This document shows, piece after piece, positions 26,204-34,206 of a stretch of 64,000 bases of DNA. The notes below the pieces were generated by a model that was given only the letters and a program-made list of their open reading frames with translations, was not told the DNA's origin and searched no databases. A program made the position numbers and the translations under genes. The DNA is from Niveibacterium sp. 24ML (GTDB lineage: Bacteria; Pseudomonadota; Gammaproteobacteria; Burkholderiales; Rhodocyclaceae), in the NCBI RefSeq assembly GCF_026586805.1, contig NZ_JAPFHA010000003.1:186001-250000 (forward strand), in the 5' to 3' direction. Position 1 is the first letter of the stretch, and each line of letters opens with the position of its first letter.

Positions 26204-28831
26204 ATGAAAAGCGCAGAGATCCGCCGCCAGTTCCTTGAGTTTTTCGCCTCCAAGGGCCACCAGATCGTTTCATCCAGCTCGCTGGTGCCGGGCGACGACC
26301 CGACCCTGCTGTTCACCAACGCCGGGATGAACCAGTTCAAGGACGTCTTCCTTGGATTCGACAAGCGGCCCTATACCCGCGCCACCACCTCGCAAAAGTG
26401 CGTGCGTGCCGGCGGCAAGCACAACGACCTTGAGAACGTTGGCTACACCGCGCGCCACCACACCTTCTTCGAGATGCTGGGTAACTTCAGTTTCGGCGAT
26501 TACTTCAAGCGCGACGCAATCAAGTACGCGTGGGAACTGCTGACCGAGGTCTACAAGCTGCCGACCGAGAAGTTGTGGGTCACTGTTTACGCGGAAGACG
26601 ACGAGGCTTACGAGATCTGGAACAAGGAAGTCGGCGTGCCGGCCGAACGTATCGTGCGGATCGGCGACAACAAGGGCGCGCGCTACGCCTCTGACAACTT
26701 CTGGATGATGGGTGACACCGGCCCGTGTGGCCCCTGCACCGAGATCTTCTACGACCACGGCGAGCAGATCTGGGGGGGCCCGCCGGGAAGCCCGGACGAA
26801 GACGGCGACCGCTACATCGAGATCTGGAACAACGTGTTCATGCAGTTCAACCGCGACGAGGCGGGCGTGATGCATCCGCTGCCCAAGCCCAGCGTGGATA
26901 CCGGCATGGGCCTCGAACGCATCTCGGCGGTGCTGCAGCATGTGCACGCCAACTACGAGATTGACCTGTTCCAGAGCCTGATCAAGGCCGCCGCGCGTGA
27001 AACCCGCAGCAGCGACATGGACAGCCCCTCGCTCAAGGTGCTGGCCGACCACATCCGCGCCTGCTCCTTCCTGATCGCCGATGGCGTGATCCCGGGTAAC
27101 GCGGGCCGCGGCTATGTGCTGCGCCGGATCATCCGCCGCGCTATCCGTCATGGTTACAAGCTTGGTGCGCGCGCGGCCTTCTTCCACAAGATGGTGCCGG
27201 ACCTCGTAGCCGAAATGGGCGAGGCCTACCCGGAGCTGGTGAAGGAACAAGCCAAGGTCACCGCGATCCTGAAGGAAGAAGAAGACAGCTTCTTCCGCAC
27301 GATCCAGAACGGCATGGAAATCCTCGACGCCACGCTGGCGGTGATGGAGACGAATGGTCGCAAAGAGCTGGACGGCGAAATCGCCTTCAAGCTGCACGAC
27401 ACCTACGGCTTCCCGCTCGATCTGACGGCTGACATCTGCCGCGAGCGCAGTTACACCGTCGACGCCGCCGGCTTCGACGCCGCGATGGCGCGCCAGCGCG
27501 AGCAGGCGCGTGCCGCCGGCAAGTTCAAGATGGCTGCGGCGCTTGAATACAGCGGCAGCGCGACCACCTTCCACGGTTACGACAAGCTGAACGTAGAAGG
27601 CGCGCGTGTCACGGCAGTGTACGTCGACGGCGCACCGGTCGATGTGGCGGTGGCCGGGCAGGATGCTGTCATCGTGCTCGACAACACGCCGTTCTACGCC
27701 GAATCGGGCGGTCAGGTTGGCGACGCTGGCGTGCTGCAAAACGGTACGACGCGCGTCGTGATTGAAGACACGCAGAAGATCCAGGCCGACGTGTTCGGTC
27801 ACCACGGCCAGGTGGTCGAGGGCTCCGTGCGCGTCGGCGATCTGCTGAATGCCAAGGTCGACGGCGAGTCGCGCGCCCGCATCATGCGCAATCACTCGGC
27901 GACCCACCTGATGCACAAGGCATTGCGTGAAGTGCTGGGTGAGCATGTGCAGCAGAAGGGCTCCCAGGTCGACGCCGAGAAGACCCGCTTCGACTTTGCG
28001 CACAACGGCCCGATGACCGACGACGAGATCCGCAAGGTCGAGGCGATCGTCAATCGCGAGATCCTCGCCAACGCCGCTACCCAGGCCCGTGTGTTGCCGA
28101 TCGCCGAAGCGCAGAAGACCGGCGCGATGATGCTGTTCGGCGAGAAGTACGGCGACGAGGTGCGTGTGCTTGACATCGGTTCCTCGCGCGAACTCTGCGG
28201 CGGCACCCATGTTGCCCGCACCGGCGACATCGGCTTGTTCAAGATCGTCGCCCAGGGCGGCGTGGCGGCGGGTATCCGCCGAGTCGAAGCGACAACGGGC
28301 GAGTCGGCCTTCGCGATCGTTCAGCAGCAGGACGCGCTGATCGGTGAGCTGGCCGCAACGCTCAAGGTGCCGGCTTCGGATACCGTGGCGCGGGTTGCGC
28401 AGTTGCAGGATCAGCTCAAGGCCGCCGAGAAGGAACTGGCGAAGCTCAAGAGCGAGATGGTCGTGATGCAGCTCGAAGAGCTGGTCGCTGCCGGCGTGCG
28501 TACCGTCAAGGGCGTCAAGGTCGTGGCTTTGCGGCTTGAGAACATTGACGCGGCCACCTTGCGCGACGTGGCGGACAAAGCGCGTGATCGCCTGGGCGAA
28601 GGTGTCGTGGTGGCGGCCGCCGTGACCGACGGCAAGGTGTCGTTGGTCGCAATGGTCACCAAGTCGCTCACCGACAGGCTCAAGGCGGGCGAGATCGTCG
28701 GCGTTGCCGCGCAGGTCGTGGGCGGCAAGGGCGGTGGCCGGCCGGACATGGCGCAGGCTGGCGGTACGCAACCGGAGAAGCTGCCGGAAGCCTTCGAGAC
28801 TGTCTTGCAGTTGCTAGATTCGAAACTCTGA
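26204..28831 (+). CDS. alaS: Alanyl-tRNA synthetase
   Basis: Class II synthetase of 875 residues. Motif 1 region [19 protein letters not shown], the catalytic [10 protein letters not shown] and [20 protein letters not shown] segments, the editing-domain zinc motif ([11 protein letters not shown], HxxxH) with [13 protein letters not shown], and a C-terminal DHHA1-like oligomerisation domain ([15 protein letters not shown]) are all in order. The start at 26204 ([14 protein letters not shown]) is the family start; the frame is open to 26066. A TACAAT at 26142 could be the -10, and a cgcgc/gcgcg hairpin lies in the leader. Confidence 0.97.
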   Translation: MKSAEIRRQFLEFFASKGHQIVSSSSLVPGDDPTLLFTNAGMNQFKDVFLGFDKRPYTRATTSQKCVRAGGKHNDLENVGYTARHHTFFEMLGNFSFGDYFKRDAIKYAWELLTEVYKLPTEKLWVTVYAEDDEAYEIWNKEVGVPAERIVRIGDNKGARYASDNFWMMGDTGPCGPCTEIFYDHGEQIWGGPPGSPDEDGDRYIEIWNNVFMQFNRDEAGVMHPLPKPSVDTGMGLERISAVLQHVHANYEIDLFQSLIKAAARETRSSDMDSPSLKVLADHIRACSFLIADGVIPGNAGRGYVLRRIIRRAIRHGYKLGARAAFFHKMVPDLVAEMGEAYPELVKEQAKVTAILKEEEDSFFRTIQNGMEILDATLAVMETNGRKELDGEIAFKLHDTYGFPLDLTADICRERSYTVDAAGFDAAMARQREQARAAGKFKMAAALEYSGSATTFHGYDKLNVEGARVTAVYVDGAPVDVAVAGQDAVIVLDNTPFYAESGGQVGDAGVLQNGTTRVVIEDTQKIQADVFGHHGQVVEGSVRVGDLLNAKVDGESRARIMRNHSATHLMHKALREVLGEHVQQKGSQVDAEKTRFDFAHNGPMTDDEIRKVEAIVNREILANAATQARVLPIAEAQKTGAMMLFGEKYGDEVRVLDIGSSRELCGGTHVARTGDIGLFKIVAQGGVAAGIRRVEATTGESAFAIVQQQDALIGELAATLKVPASDTVARVAQLQDQLKAAEKELAKLKSEMVVMQLEELVAAGVRTVKGVKVVALRLENIDAATLRDVADKARDRLGEGVVVAAAVTDGKVSLVAMVTKSLTDRLKAGEIVGVAAQVVGGKGGGRPDMAQAGGTQPEKLPEAFETVLQLLDSKL

Positions 28832-28845
28832 TCCAGCTTCAATTC

Positions 28846-28871
28846 AAGGGCCGCCCTAGTCCGGCCCTTTT
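28846..28871 (+). terminator. Terminator after alaS
   Basis: An 8-bp stem (aagggccg 28846-28853, cggccctt 28862-28869) followed by TTTC. It lies 15 bases after the alaS stop and only 20 before the thioesterase start. Confidence 0.75.
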
Positions 28872-28889
28872 CGTTTCTGGAGCTTGAGC

Positions 28890-29318
28890 ATGAGCACGCT
28901 GCGCACGGACATGTCGGTCGCCCAACTCAACGCATGGAGCCCCGGTTGCTTGCCGGGCCACCACGGCTTCGAGGTGCTGGAACTGGAGCAGGGTCGGCTG
29001 ATCGCGAAGTTGCCGCTCGGCCCGGAAGTCATGGCGCCGAATGGCTTCCTGCATGCCGCGAGCGTCGTGCTGCTTGCTGATTCCGCATGTGGATACGGCG
29101 CGATTGCGCATCTGCCGGAAGGTGCGAGCAACTTTACAACGATCGAACTGAAGACGAATTTTCTTGCGACGGCCAAAGAGGGCGAAGTGCTGTGCGAGGC
29201 GCGCGCTGTGCACCTGGGGCGCACGACACAGGTCTGGGATGCCGAGGTGCGTCGGCCTGACGGCACCCGGATCGCCTTGTTCCGCTGCACACAGATGATT
29301 CTTTGGCCTAAAGCCTGA
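28890..29318 (+). CDS. PaaI-type hotdog-fold thioesterase
   Basis: 142 residues with the hotdog thioesterase pattern: GHHGFEVLELEQGRLIAKLPL, MAPNGFLHAASVVLLADSACGYGA containing the PaaI catalytic N-G-x-x-H-A region, and TIELKTNFLATAKEGEVLCEARAVHLGRTTQVWDA-type strands. Family members hydrolyse acyl- or aryl-CoA. The ATG at 28890 follows GGAG by seven bases; a TTG six bases upstream is in frame but less likely. No pathway genes adjoin it, so the substrate is open. Confidence 0.88.
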   Translation: MSTLRTDMSVAQLNAWSPGCLPGHHGFEVLELEQGRLIAKLPLGPEVMAPNGFLHAASVVLLADSACGYGAIAHLPEGASNFTTIELKTNFLATAKEGEVLCEARAVHLGRTTQVWDAEVRRPDGTRIALFRCTQMILWPKA

Positions 29319-29488
29319 GTGCTCTGCCACCTTGGCTGCGGCCGCGCGCGGGCCGGCGCAAGCGTGGAATCCGAAGTCGCATTTGATCCAGACGAAAAGA
29401 TCGTCGCCTTGCTGCGCGCACACTGAGGCTCCCTGCCGCCGGCGAGCGTTTCGTTGCCCGCCTGCGACGCCACAGGAAAGGGCTGGGC

Positions 29489-31273
29489 ATGCAGATTCAT
29501 CAGGCCGACGTTGTCGTCGTCGGAGCCGGCGGCGCCGGACTACGGGCCGCCATCGCGGTCGCAGAACTTGACCCGCGTTTGCGGGTGGCACTGGTCTCCA
29601 AGGTTTATCCGATGCGCAGCCACACCGTGGCTGCCGAGGGCGGCTCCGCCGCCGTGGTCCAGTCGCATGACAGTCTCGAACACCACTTCCATGACACCGT
29701 AGCCGGTGGCGACTGGCTCTGCGAGCAGGATGTCGTCGACTACTTCGTCGCCCACTGTGCCGAAGAAATGGTGCAGATGGAGCACTGGGGCTGCCCCTGG
29801 AGCCGCAAGGAAGATGGCCACATCAACGTGCGCGCCTTCGGCGGCATGAAGATCGAGCGCACCTGGTTCGCCGCCGACAAAACCGGCTTCCACATGCTGC
29901 ACACGCTGTTTCAGACCTCGATGAAGTACCCCTCTATCAAGCGTTTTGACGAGTACTTCTGCGCTGATTTGCTCGTGGACGAAGGGCGCTGCGGCGGCGT
30001 GGTGGCAATCGAGATCGCCAGCGGCGAGCTGGTGCAAATCCAGGCGCCGTCAGTCGTGCTGGCAACCGGTGGGGCGGGGCGCGTATTCCGCCAGAACACC
30101 AACGGCGGCATCGTCACCGGCGACGGCATGGCGCTCGCTTACCGCCACGGCGTGCCCTTGCGCGACATGGAATTCGTGCAGTACCACCCGACCTGCATGC
30201 CCGGCACCGGCTTGCTGTTCACCGAAGGTTGCCGTGGCGAAGGCGGGATTCTCACCAACCGCGATGGCTATCGCTACCTGCAGGACTACGGCCTCGGCCC
30301 GGCCGATCCGTGGCCGCGCAAGAAAGCGATGGAACTGGGGCCGCGCGACAGGCTTTCACAGGCCTTCTGGCACGAGGAACGCAAGGGCCGCACGATTGAC
30401 GGCCCGCACGGCTCGGTCGTGAATCTGGACTTGCGCCACCTGGGCGAGAAGAAGCTGCGCGAGCGCTTACCGCAGATCTGCGAGCTGGCCGAAGAGTTCC
30501 TCGGTATCGATCCGGCCAAAGCACCGATTCCGGTGCGCCCGGCGGTGCACTACACGATGGGCGGCATTCTGGTTGATGGCGACTGTGCAGCGCCGCTACG
30601 CGGGCTGTTCGCCGCAGGCGAATGCTCCAGCGTCGGCATCCACGGCGCGAACCGCTTGGGGTCGAACTCGCTCGCTGAGCTGTGCGTGTTTGGCAAGGTG
30701 GCGGGTGAGTCTGCGGCGCGCTTTGCGCAAGACTCGGCGCCACTGCGCCGCAATCATCTGGCGGAACAGGCTTCCGATGTCGAAGCACGGGTTCGCGGCC
30801 TGATGCACAACCCTGGCACCGAGCGCATCGCCACGCTGCGAACCGAGATGGCCAAGACGATGGAGCAGGGCTGCGGCATCTACCGCCTCGGTGATGAGAT
30901 GCAGGCCACCTGTGACAAGCTGGCCGAGCTGCGGGAGCGCTTCACTCGTGTGAAGCTGGACGACCAATCGCGTGTGTGGAACTCGGAATGGCTGCTCGCG
31001 ATCGAGCTGGGCTACCAGCTTGAGGTCGCGCAAGCGATGGCGCATTCGGCGCTGCAGCGGCGCGAGTCACGCGGCGCGCACCAGCGCCTGGATGGCTACG
31101 AGGCGCGCGACGATGCGAACTACCTGAGCCACTCGCTGGCGATCTACAGCGGGCGCGATGCACCCCGCATCGACTACGGGCCGGTGAAGATCACCCACCT
31201 GCCGCCGGGCGTGCGCGCCTATGGCGCCGAGGGTGAGCGCGTCGAGCAGGAAAGGAGTGCCGCCGGTGTCTGA
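29489..31273 (+). CDS. frdA: Fumarate reductase flavoprotein subunit
   Basis: Catalytic FAD subunit of quinol:fumarate reductase, facing the cytoplasm. It has DVVVVGAGGAGLRAAIAVAE (FAD dinucleotide fold), YPMRSHTVAAEGGSAAVVQ with the His that binds FAD covalently, GDWLCEQDVVDYFV (FrdA rather than SdhA character), EFVQYHPTCMPG, TEGCRGEGG, the active-site GPRDRLSQAFW, and HGANRLGSNSLAE. 594 residues. It overlaps frdB by eight bases. The four-gene order frdABCD matches the enterobacterial enzyme, so fumarate reduction is the likely direction. Confidence 0.93.
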   Translation: MQIHQADVVVVGAGGAGLRAAIAVAELDPRLRVALVSKVYPMRSHTVAAEGGSAAVVQSHDSLEHHFHDTVAGGDWLCEQDVVDYFVAHCAEEMVQMEHWGCPWSRKEDGHINVRAFGGMKIERTWFAADKTGFHMLHTLFQTSMKYPSIKRFDEYFCADLLVDEGRCGGVVAIEIASGELVQIQAPSVVLATGGAGRVFRQNTNGGIVTGDGMALAYRHGVPLRDMEFVQYHPTCMPGTGLLFTEGCRGEGGILTNRDGYRYLQDYGLGPADPWPRKKAMELGPRDRLSQAFWHEERKGRTIDGPHGSVVNLDLRHLGEKKLRERLPQICELAEEFLGIDPAKAPIPVRPAVHYTMGGILVDGDCAAPLRGLFAAGECSSVGIHGANRLGSNSLAELCVFGKVAGESAARFAQDSAPLRRNHLAEQASDVEARVRGLMHNPGTERIATLRTEMAKTMEQGCGIYRLGDEMQATCDKLAELRERFTRVKLDDQSRVWNSEWLLAIELGYQLEVAQAMAHSALQRRESRGAHQRLDGYEARDDANYLSHSLAIYSGRDAPRIDYGPVKITHLPPGVRAYGAEGERVEQERSAAGV

Positions 31274-32027
31274 ACAGGAAAAAATCATCGAGATCGAGGT
31301 ACTGCGCTATCGCCCCGAGCAGGACGAAAAGCCGGTGCCGCAGGTCTTCAAGGTGCCCTTCACCGACGACATGTCAGTGCTGCAAGGCATCCAGTACATC
31401 AAGGACTGGCTCGACGGCACGCTCAGCTATCGCTGGTCTTGCCGCATGGCAATCTGCGGCAGCTGCGGGATGATGGTTGACGGTATTCCCAAGCTGGCCT
31501 GCAAGACTTTCCTGCGTGACTACTACCCGAACCGCGTGCGGATCGAGGCGCTGGCGCACTTCCCGATTGAGCGCGATCTGGTCGTGGTGGCAGATGATTT
31601 CATCGAGAAACTCCAGCGCATCAAGCCCTGGATCATCCCGAAGGAGGCGCGCACGCTGGAGCAGGGCGAGTACATCCAGACGCCGGCCGAGCTGGATGTC
31701 TACGAACAGTTCTCGTCGTGCATCAACTGCATGCTGTGTTACGCGGCTTGCCCGCAGTACGGCCTCAACGACAAATTCCTTGGCCCCGGCATCATCGCCC
31801 TGCTGCATCGCTACAACGCGGATTCGCGCGATGGCGGCGAGGCGGAGCGGATGCAGGAGATCCACGGCCACGAGGGGGTCTTTAACTGCACGGCGGTGGG
31901 CTATTGCTCCGAGGTTTGCCCGAAAGGTGTAGACCCGGCCAATGCGGTCAACGTGAACAAGACCAAGGTGGCGCAGGACTACTTCCTGCGATTCGTTCGC
32001 CCCAAAGCGAAGGGAGGCATGGAATGA
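31266..32027 (+). CDS. frdB: Fumarate reductase iron-sulfur subunit
   Basis: Carries electrons from the quinol site to FrdA. The N-terminal plant-type ferredoxin domain has SCRMAICGSCGMMVDGIPKL for the [2Fe-2S] centre; the C-terminal domain has CINCMLCYAACP and CSEVCPKGVDP for the [4Fe-4S] and [3Fe-4S] centres. The GTG at 31266 is chosen: AAGGAG lies eight bases upstream and VSEQEKIIEIEVLRY is the natural N-terminus; 253 residues. It overlaps both frdA (8 bases) and frdC (ATGA). Confidence 0.94.
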   Translation: MSEQEKIIEIEVLRYRPEQDEKPVPQVFKVPFTDDMSVLQGIQYIKDWLDGTLSYRWSCRMAICGSCGMMVDGIPKLACKTFLRDYYPNRVRIEALAHFPIERDLVVVADDFIEKLQRIKPWIIPKEARTLEQGEYIQTPAELDVYEQFSSCINCMLCYAACPQYGLNDKFLGPGIIALLHRYNADSRDGGEAERMQEIHGHEGVFNCTAVGYCSEVCPKGVDPANAVNVNKTKVAQDYFLRFVRPKAKGGME

Positions 32028-32422
32028 ACGCGCGACGCCCGTACAAGCGCCCGATGCCCGGCTGGTGGCGCAAGAACCCCTTCTTTGTCGAGTACGTGAT
32101 TCATGAGGCCACGGCCTGTTTCGTGGCGGCCTACGCCTTCATCCTGCTAGCGGGCCTGGTGTGTCTTGCCATGGGTGAGCAGAGCTGGAACGCTTGGCTG
32201 GCGCAGGTGCGCAGCCCGATGGCGGTGCTCGCACACTTGATCATGCTGGTCGCAATCGCTTACCACAGCTACACGTGGTTCAGGATCATGCCGAAGACCT
32301 TGCCGCCCATCGTGATTGGTGGCAAGCGCATGTCGCCCGCTGCGATCACCGGTGGCGGCCTTGCCGCAGCAGCGGTGACGTCTTTGCTGATGCTTGGTCT
32401 TGCCTGGGGGGCTTTGTCATGA
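32024..32422 (+). CDS. frdC: Fumarate reductase membrane anchor subunit C
   Basis: 132 residues, as in E. coli FrdC (131). It opens RRPYKRPMPGWWRKNPFFVEYVIHEATA, the FrdC N-terminal signature, and has three membrane helices (about 33-55, 68-92, 106-130), the second containing LIMLVAIAYHSYTWF. FrdC anchors the complex and helps form the menaquinol site. No haem-ligand pair is needed in this class. ATGA overlap at both ends. Confidence 0.93.
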   Translation: MNARRPYKRPMPGWWRKNPFFVEYVIHEATACFVAAYAFILLAGLVCLAMGEQSWNAWLAQVRSPMAVLAHLIMLVAIAYHSYTWFRIMPKTLPPIVIGGKRMSPAAITGGGLAAAAVTSLLMLGLAWGALS

Positions 32423-32778
32423 GCAAACGCAGCAACGAACCCATCTTCTGGCTGCTCTTTGGTGCGGGCGGCATGTTGTCGGCCTTGCTTGGCCCGGCGC
32501 TCGTGTTGATTACCGGCATTGCCGCGCCGCTTGGACTTGGCCTTTCGCCGGATGCGTTCAGCTACGACAAGGTCCATGCCGTGGCGGTGCATTGGCTTGG
32601 AAAGGGCTTCCTGTTCCTGGTGGTGAGTCTGTTCCTGTGGCACGCGGGCCATCGCATCTTTCACAGCCTGCATGACTTTGGCATCCACGCTGGCGCGCTT
32701 GCGCGGGCGCTCTGCTACGGCGTGCCGGCGGCTGCAACCGTGATTGCAGCGGCCGCGTTGCTGGCCATCGGTTTCTAG
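32419..32778 (+). CDS. frdD: Fumarate reductase membrane anchor subunit D
   Basis: 119 residues, exactly the E. coli FrdD length. SKRSNEPIFWLLFGAGGMLSALLGP and a second helix with FLFLVVSLFLWHAGHRIFHSLHDFGIH are FrdD-like; the His-rich HRIFHSLHD segment faces the quinol site. Three membrane helices. The TAG stop lies inside the left arm of the long inverted repeat at 32775. Confidence 0.93.
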   Translation: MSKRSNEPIFWLLFGAGGMLSALLGPALVLITGIAAPLGLGLSPDAFSYDKVHAVAVHWLGKGFLFLVVSLFLWHAGHRIFHSLHDFGIHAGALARALCYGVPAAATVIAAAALLAIGF

Positions 32779-32925
32779 GGAAGGCCTGAATGAGTGGTTG
32801 CGACGGCGCATCGCTGCGTTGCGGCGTGCTCGCTCCCGCGCCTATCCCATTGATATGTCTTGGTCGCTGCGCGCGCCGCGCCTTGCGCTGCATCCCTCTC
32901 GCTCACTTATTTAGACCTTCCCTAG
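32775..32925. repeat. About 150-bp imperfect inverted repeat (MITE-like or large hairpin)
   Basis: The ends are near-perfect reverse complements: CTAGGGAAGGCCTGAATGAG at 32775-32794 and CTTATTTAGACCTTCCCTAG at 32906-32925, with the outer CTAGGGAAGG arm exact. The arms continue inward with weaker complementarity, so most of the element could fold into one long stem. The interior is GC-rich and contains no open frame of note. The outer CTAG supplies the stop codons of both flanking convergent genes. Only one copy is seen in this window. Confidence 0.7.
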
Positions 32926-33497
32926 GGCGCTGCTGAGTCGCCTGTCAGCGTGAGGCCGCCTGCGCGCAGTGCGTCAGCGGTAGGGCCGGGCACTGCTTCG
33001 CGCGTCAGATGTTGGGTGTCGATCTCGGCCTGAAGCTTGTCTTTGCCGCCGAAGGCGCGCGTGTAACGCGAAACGGCGTCTGCGAGGATGGCCTTGCGAA
33101 CCCGTTCAGACACGATGGGTTTCGCATCGAACATTCGATCGGGCACACCCAGCACTTGCTGCATCTTGCCGCGCCGATACACGACGGCACCCGGGTCCGG
33201 CTCGGTTACCGACGCGCCGCCGCCGTCACTCTGAATCGTCCGCATGCCGGCGATCACGCAGGTGCTTGCGTCGCCCGACTGGGCGCAGGCGAAGACCCAT
33301 TTGCGGCCGCTGCCCAGCTCACGCCGCGTGGCCTGGCTGTCTTGCCAGGTCGGGAAGCGCACGCGTTCGGGGTCGAAGGACAAGCCAAGCAAGGGGTCGC
33401 TCATGGCGCTTGCGCCGCCATCGGCCATTGCGGGCCGGGCGCTCAGCAGGCACGCCAGCACGGCCCAGCGCAGCGCTTTACGGACGGTAGATTTCAT
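32922..33497 (-). CDS. Secreted protein of unknown function, candidate immunity partner of the amidase
   Basis: 191 residues with a signal peptide (KALRWAVLACLLSARPAMA, cut near Ala25), so the product is periplasmic. The mature part has two cysteines (FACAQSGDASTCVI), a charged C-terminal half and no domain I recognise. Its ATG lies 20 bases inside the end of the amidase-like gene, so the two are translated together. Amidase effectors of type VI secretion are commonly encoded just before a periplasmic immunity protein; the arrangement fits, but that is inference from layout. The stop codon lies in the inverted repeat. Confidence 0.6.
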   Translation of the reverse strand: MKSTVRKALRWAVLACLLSARPAMADGGASAMSDPLLGLSFDPERVRFPTWQDSQATRRELGSGRKWVFACAQSGDASTCVIAGMRTIQSDGGGASVTEPDPGAVVYRRGKMQQVLGVPDRMFDAKPIVSERVRKAILADAVSRYTRAFGGKDKLQAEIDTQHLTREAVPGPTADALRAGGLTLTGDSAAP

Positions 33498-34026
33498 ACG
33501 CCACCTTCTCCTTGCGGTAGGCCGGGCCCGGATAGATCCCGGTGCCCTGGACGAAGTCCGATACCCAGGTTTCGCCGTTGTGCATCTGGATGTGACCAGC
33601 GGTCTGGCCGGCGGGCGGTTGCAACACCACGATGTCGCCTTTCTGCGGGACGTAGCCTGCCGCGTCCAGTTTGCTGAAGCCCAGGGCGGCAAGCTTGGGG
33701 CCGTAGTCTTTGGCGTAAGTCGGGCGCGGCGCGGGAATGGTGACGCCGCCGGCTTCGATCGCCAGCCGCACGTATCGGGCGCATTGCCCCTGGCTGCTTG
33801 CGTGAGCGTGGTCGTTGAGGCGTTTGACTGCGTCATCGATCCTGAATTGCGTGCTCGCGTTCGGGCTGGGCGTTGCGGGCGCCGCAGGAGCGCCGGCGCG
33901 TGGTGTTGCGGTGGCGTCCGGCGCGGGGCCGGGGGGCGGCGTCAGCATGAGAGCCAGCGTGCCCTCATCGGGTCGGGTCCAGTTGCTGCCAATCCCGGCC
34001 GGGCCGGGTATGCGTGCGCCTGCCAT
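33478..34026 (-). CDS. NlpC/P60- or CHAP-like peptidoglycan amidase, candidate secreted effector
   Basis: 182 residues starting at 34026, seven bases after a perfect AGGAGGT; longer frames upstream lack a ribosome site. Residues 1-60 are Pro/Ala-rich without a signal peptide. The C-terminal domain has SSQGQCARYVRLAIEAGG (Cys82), DYGPKLAALGF, GYVPQKGDIVVLQP, AGHIQMHNG (His145) and WVSDF (Asp157), a Cys-His-Asp arrangement of papain-fold cell-wall amidases such as CHAP/NlpC and several type VI effectors. Lack of a signal peptide fits delivery by a secretion system. No T6SS gene is in the window. Confidence 0.65.
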   Translation of the reverse strand: MAGARIPGPAGIGSNWTRPDEGTLALMLTPPPGPAPDATATPRAGAPAAPATPSPNASTQFRIDDAVKRLNDHAHASSQGQCARYVRLAIEAGGVTIPAPRPTYAKDYGPKLAALGFSKLDAAGYVPQKGDIVVLQPPAGQTAGHIQMHNGETWVSDFVQGTGIYPGPAYRKEKVAYEIYRP

Positions 34027-34206
34027 GTCTGTGACCTCCTGTACGCCGGGCACACGCCAGCGCAAGCGGCGCAGGTGTGCAACGGTTGGCGGAACGAACT
34101 GCCGATGGATCCAGCCGTGGATTCTGGCAGCAAGTGCCTGCACGGCGCCAGCGGCCAGACCCGCGACTTCGCCGGTCGAAGGCGGGCGCCGCGCGTGCAG
34201 CAAGGA

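Noticed and set aside
26270-28771. 833-residue minus-strand frame inside alaS
   Set aside because: Fully antisense to alaS, His/Arg/Val-rich, no domain and no ribosome site; a shadow frame produced by codon bias.
29319-29423. 35-codon GTG frame directly after the thioesterase
   Set aside because: Ends in a protein-like VAFDPDEKIVALLRAH, but has no ribosome site, no known relative and a stop 65 bases before frdA. Could be a relic; not enough support.
29319-29488. Possible FNR site upstream of frdA (TTGAT near 29384)
   Set aside because: Only one half-site is present; the other half does not match at the required spacing.
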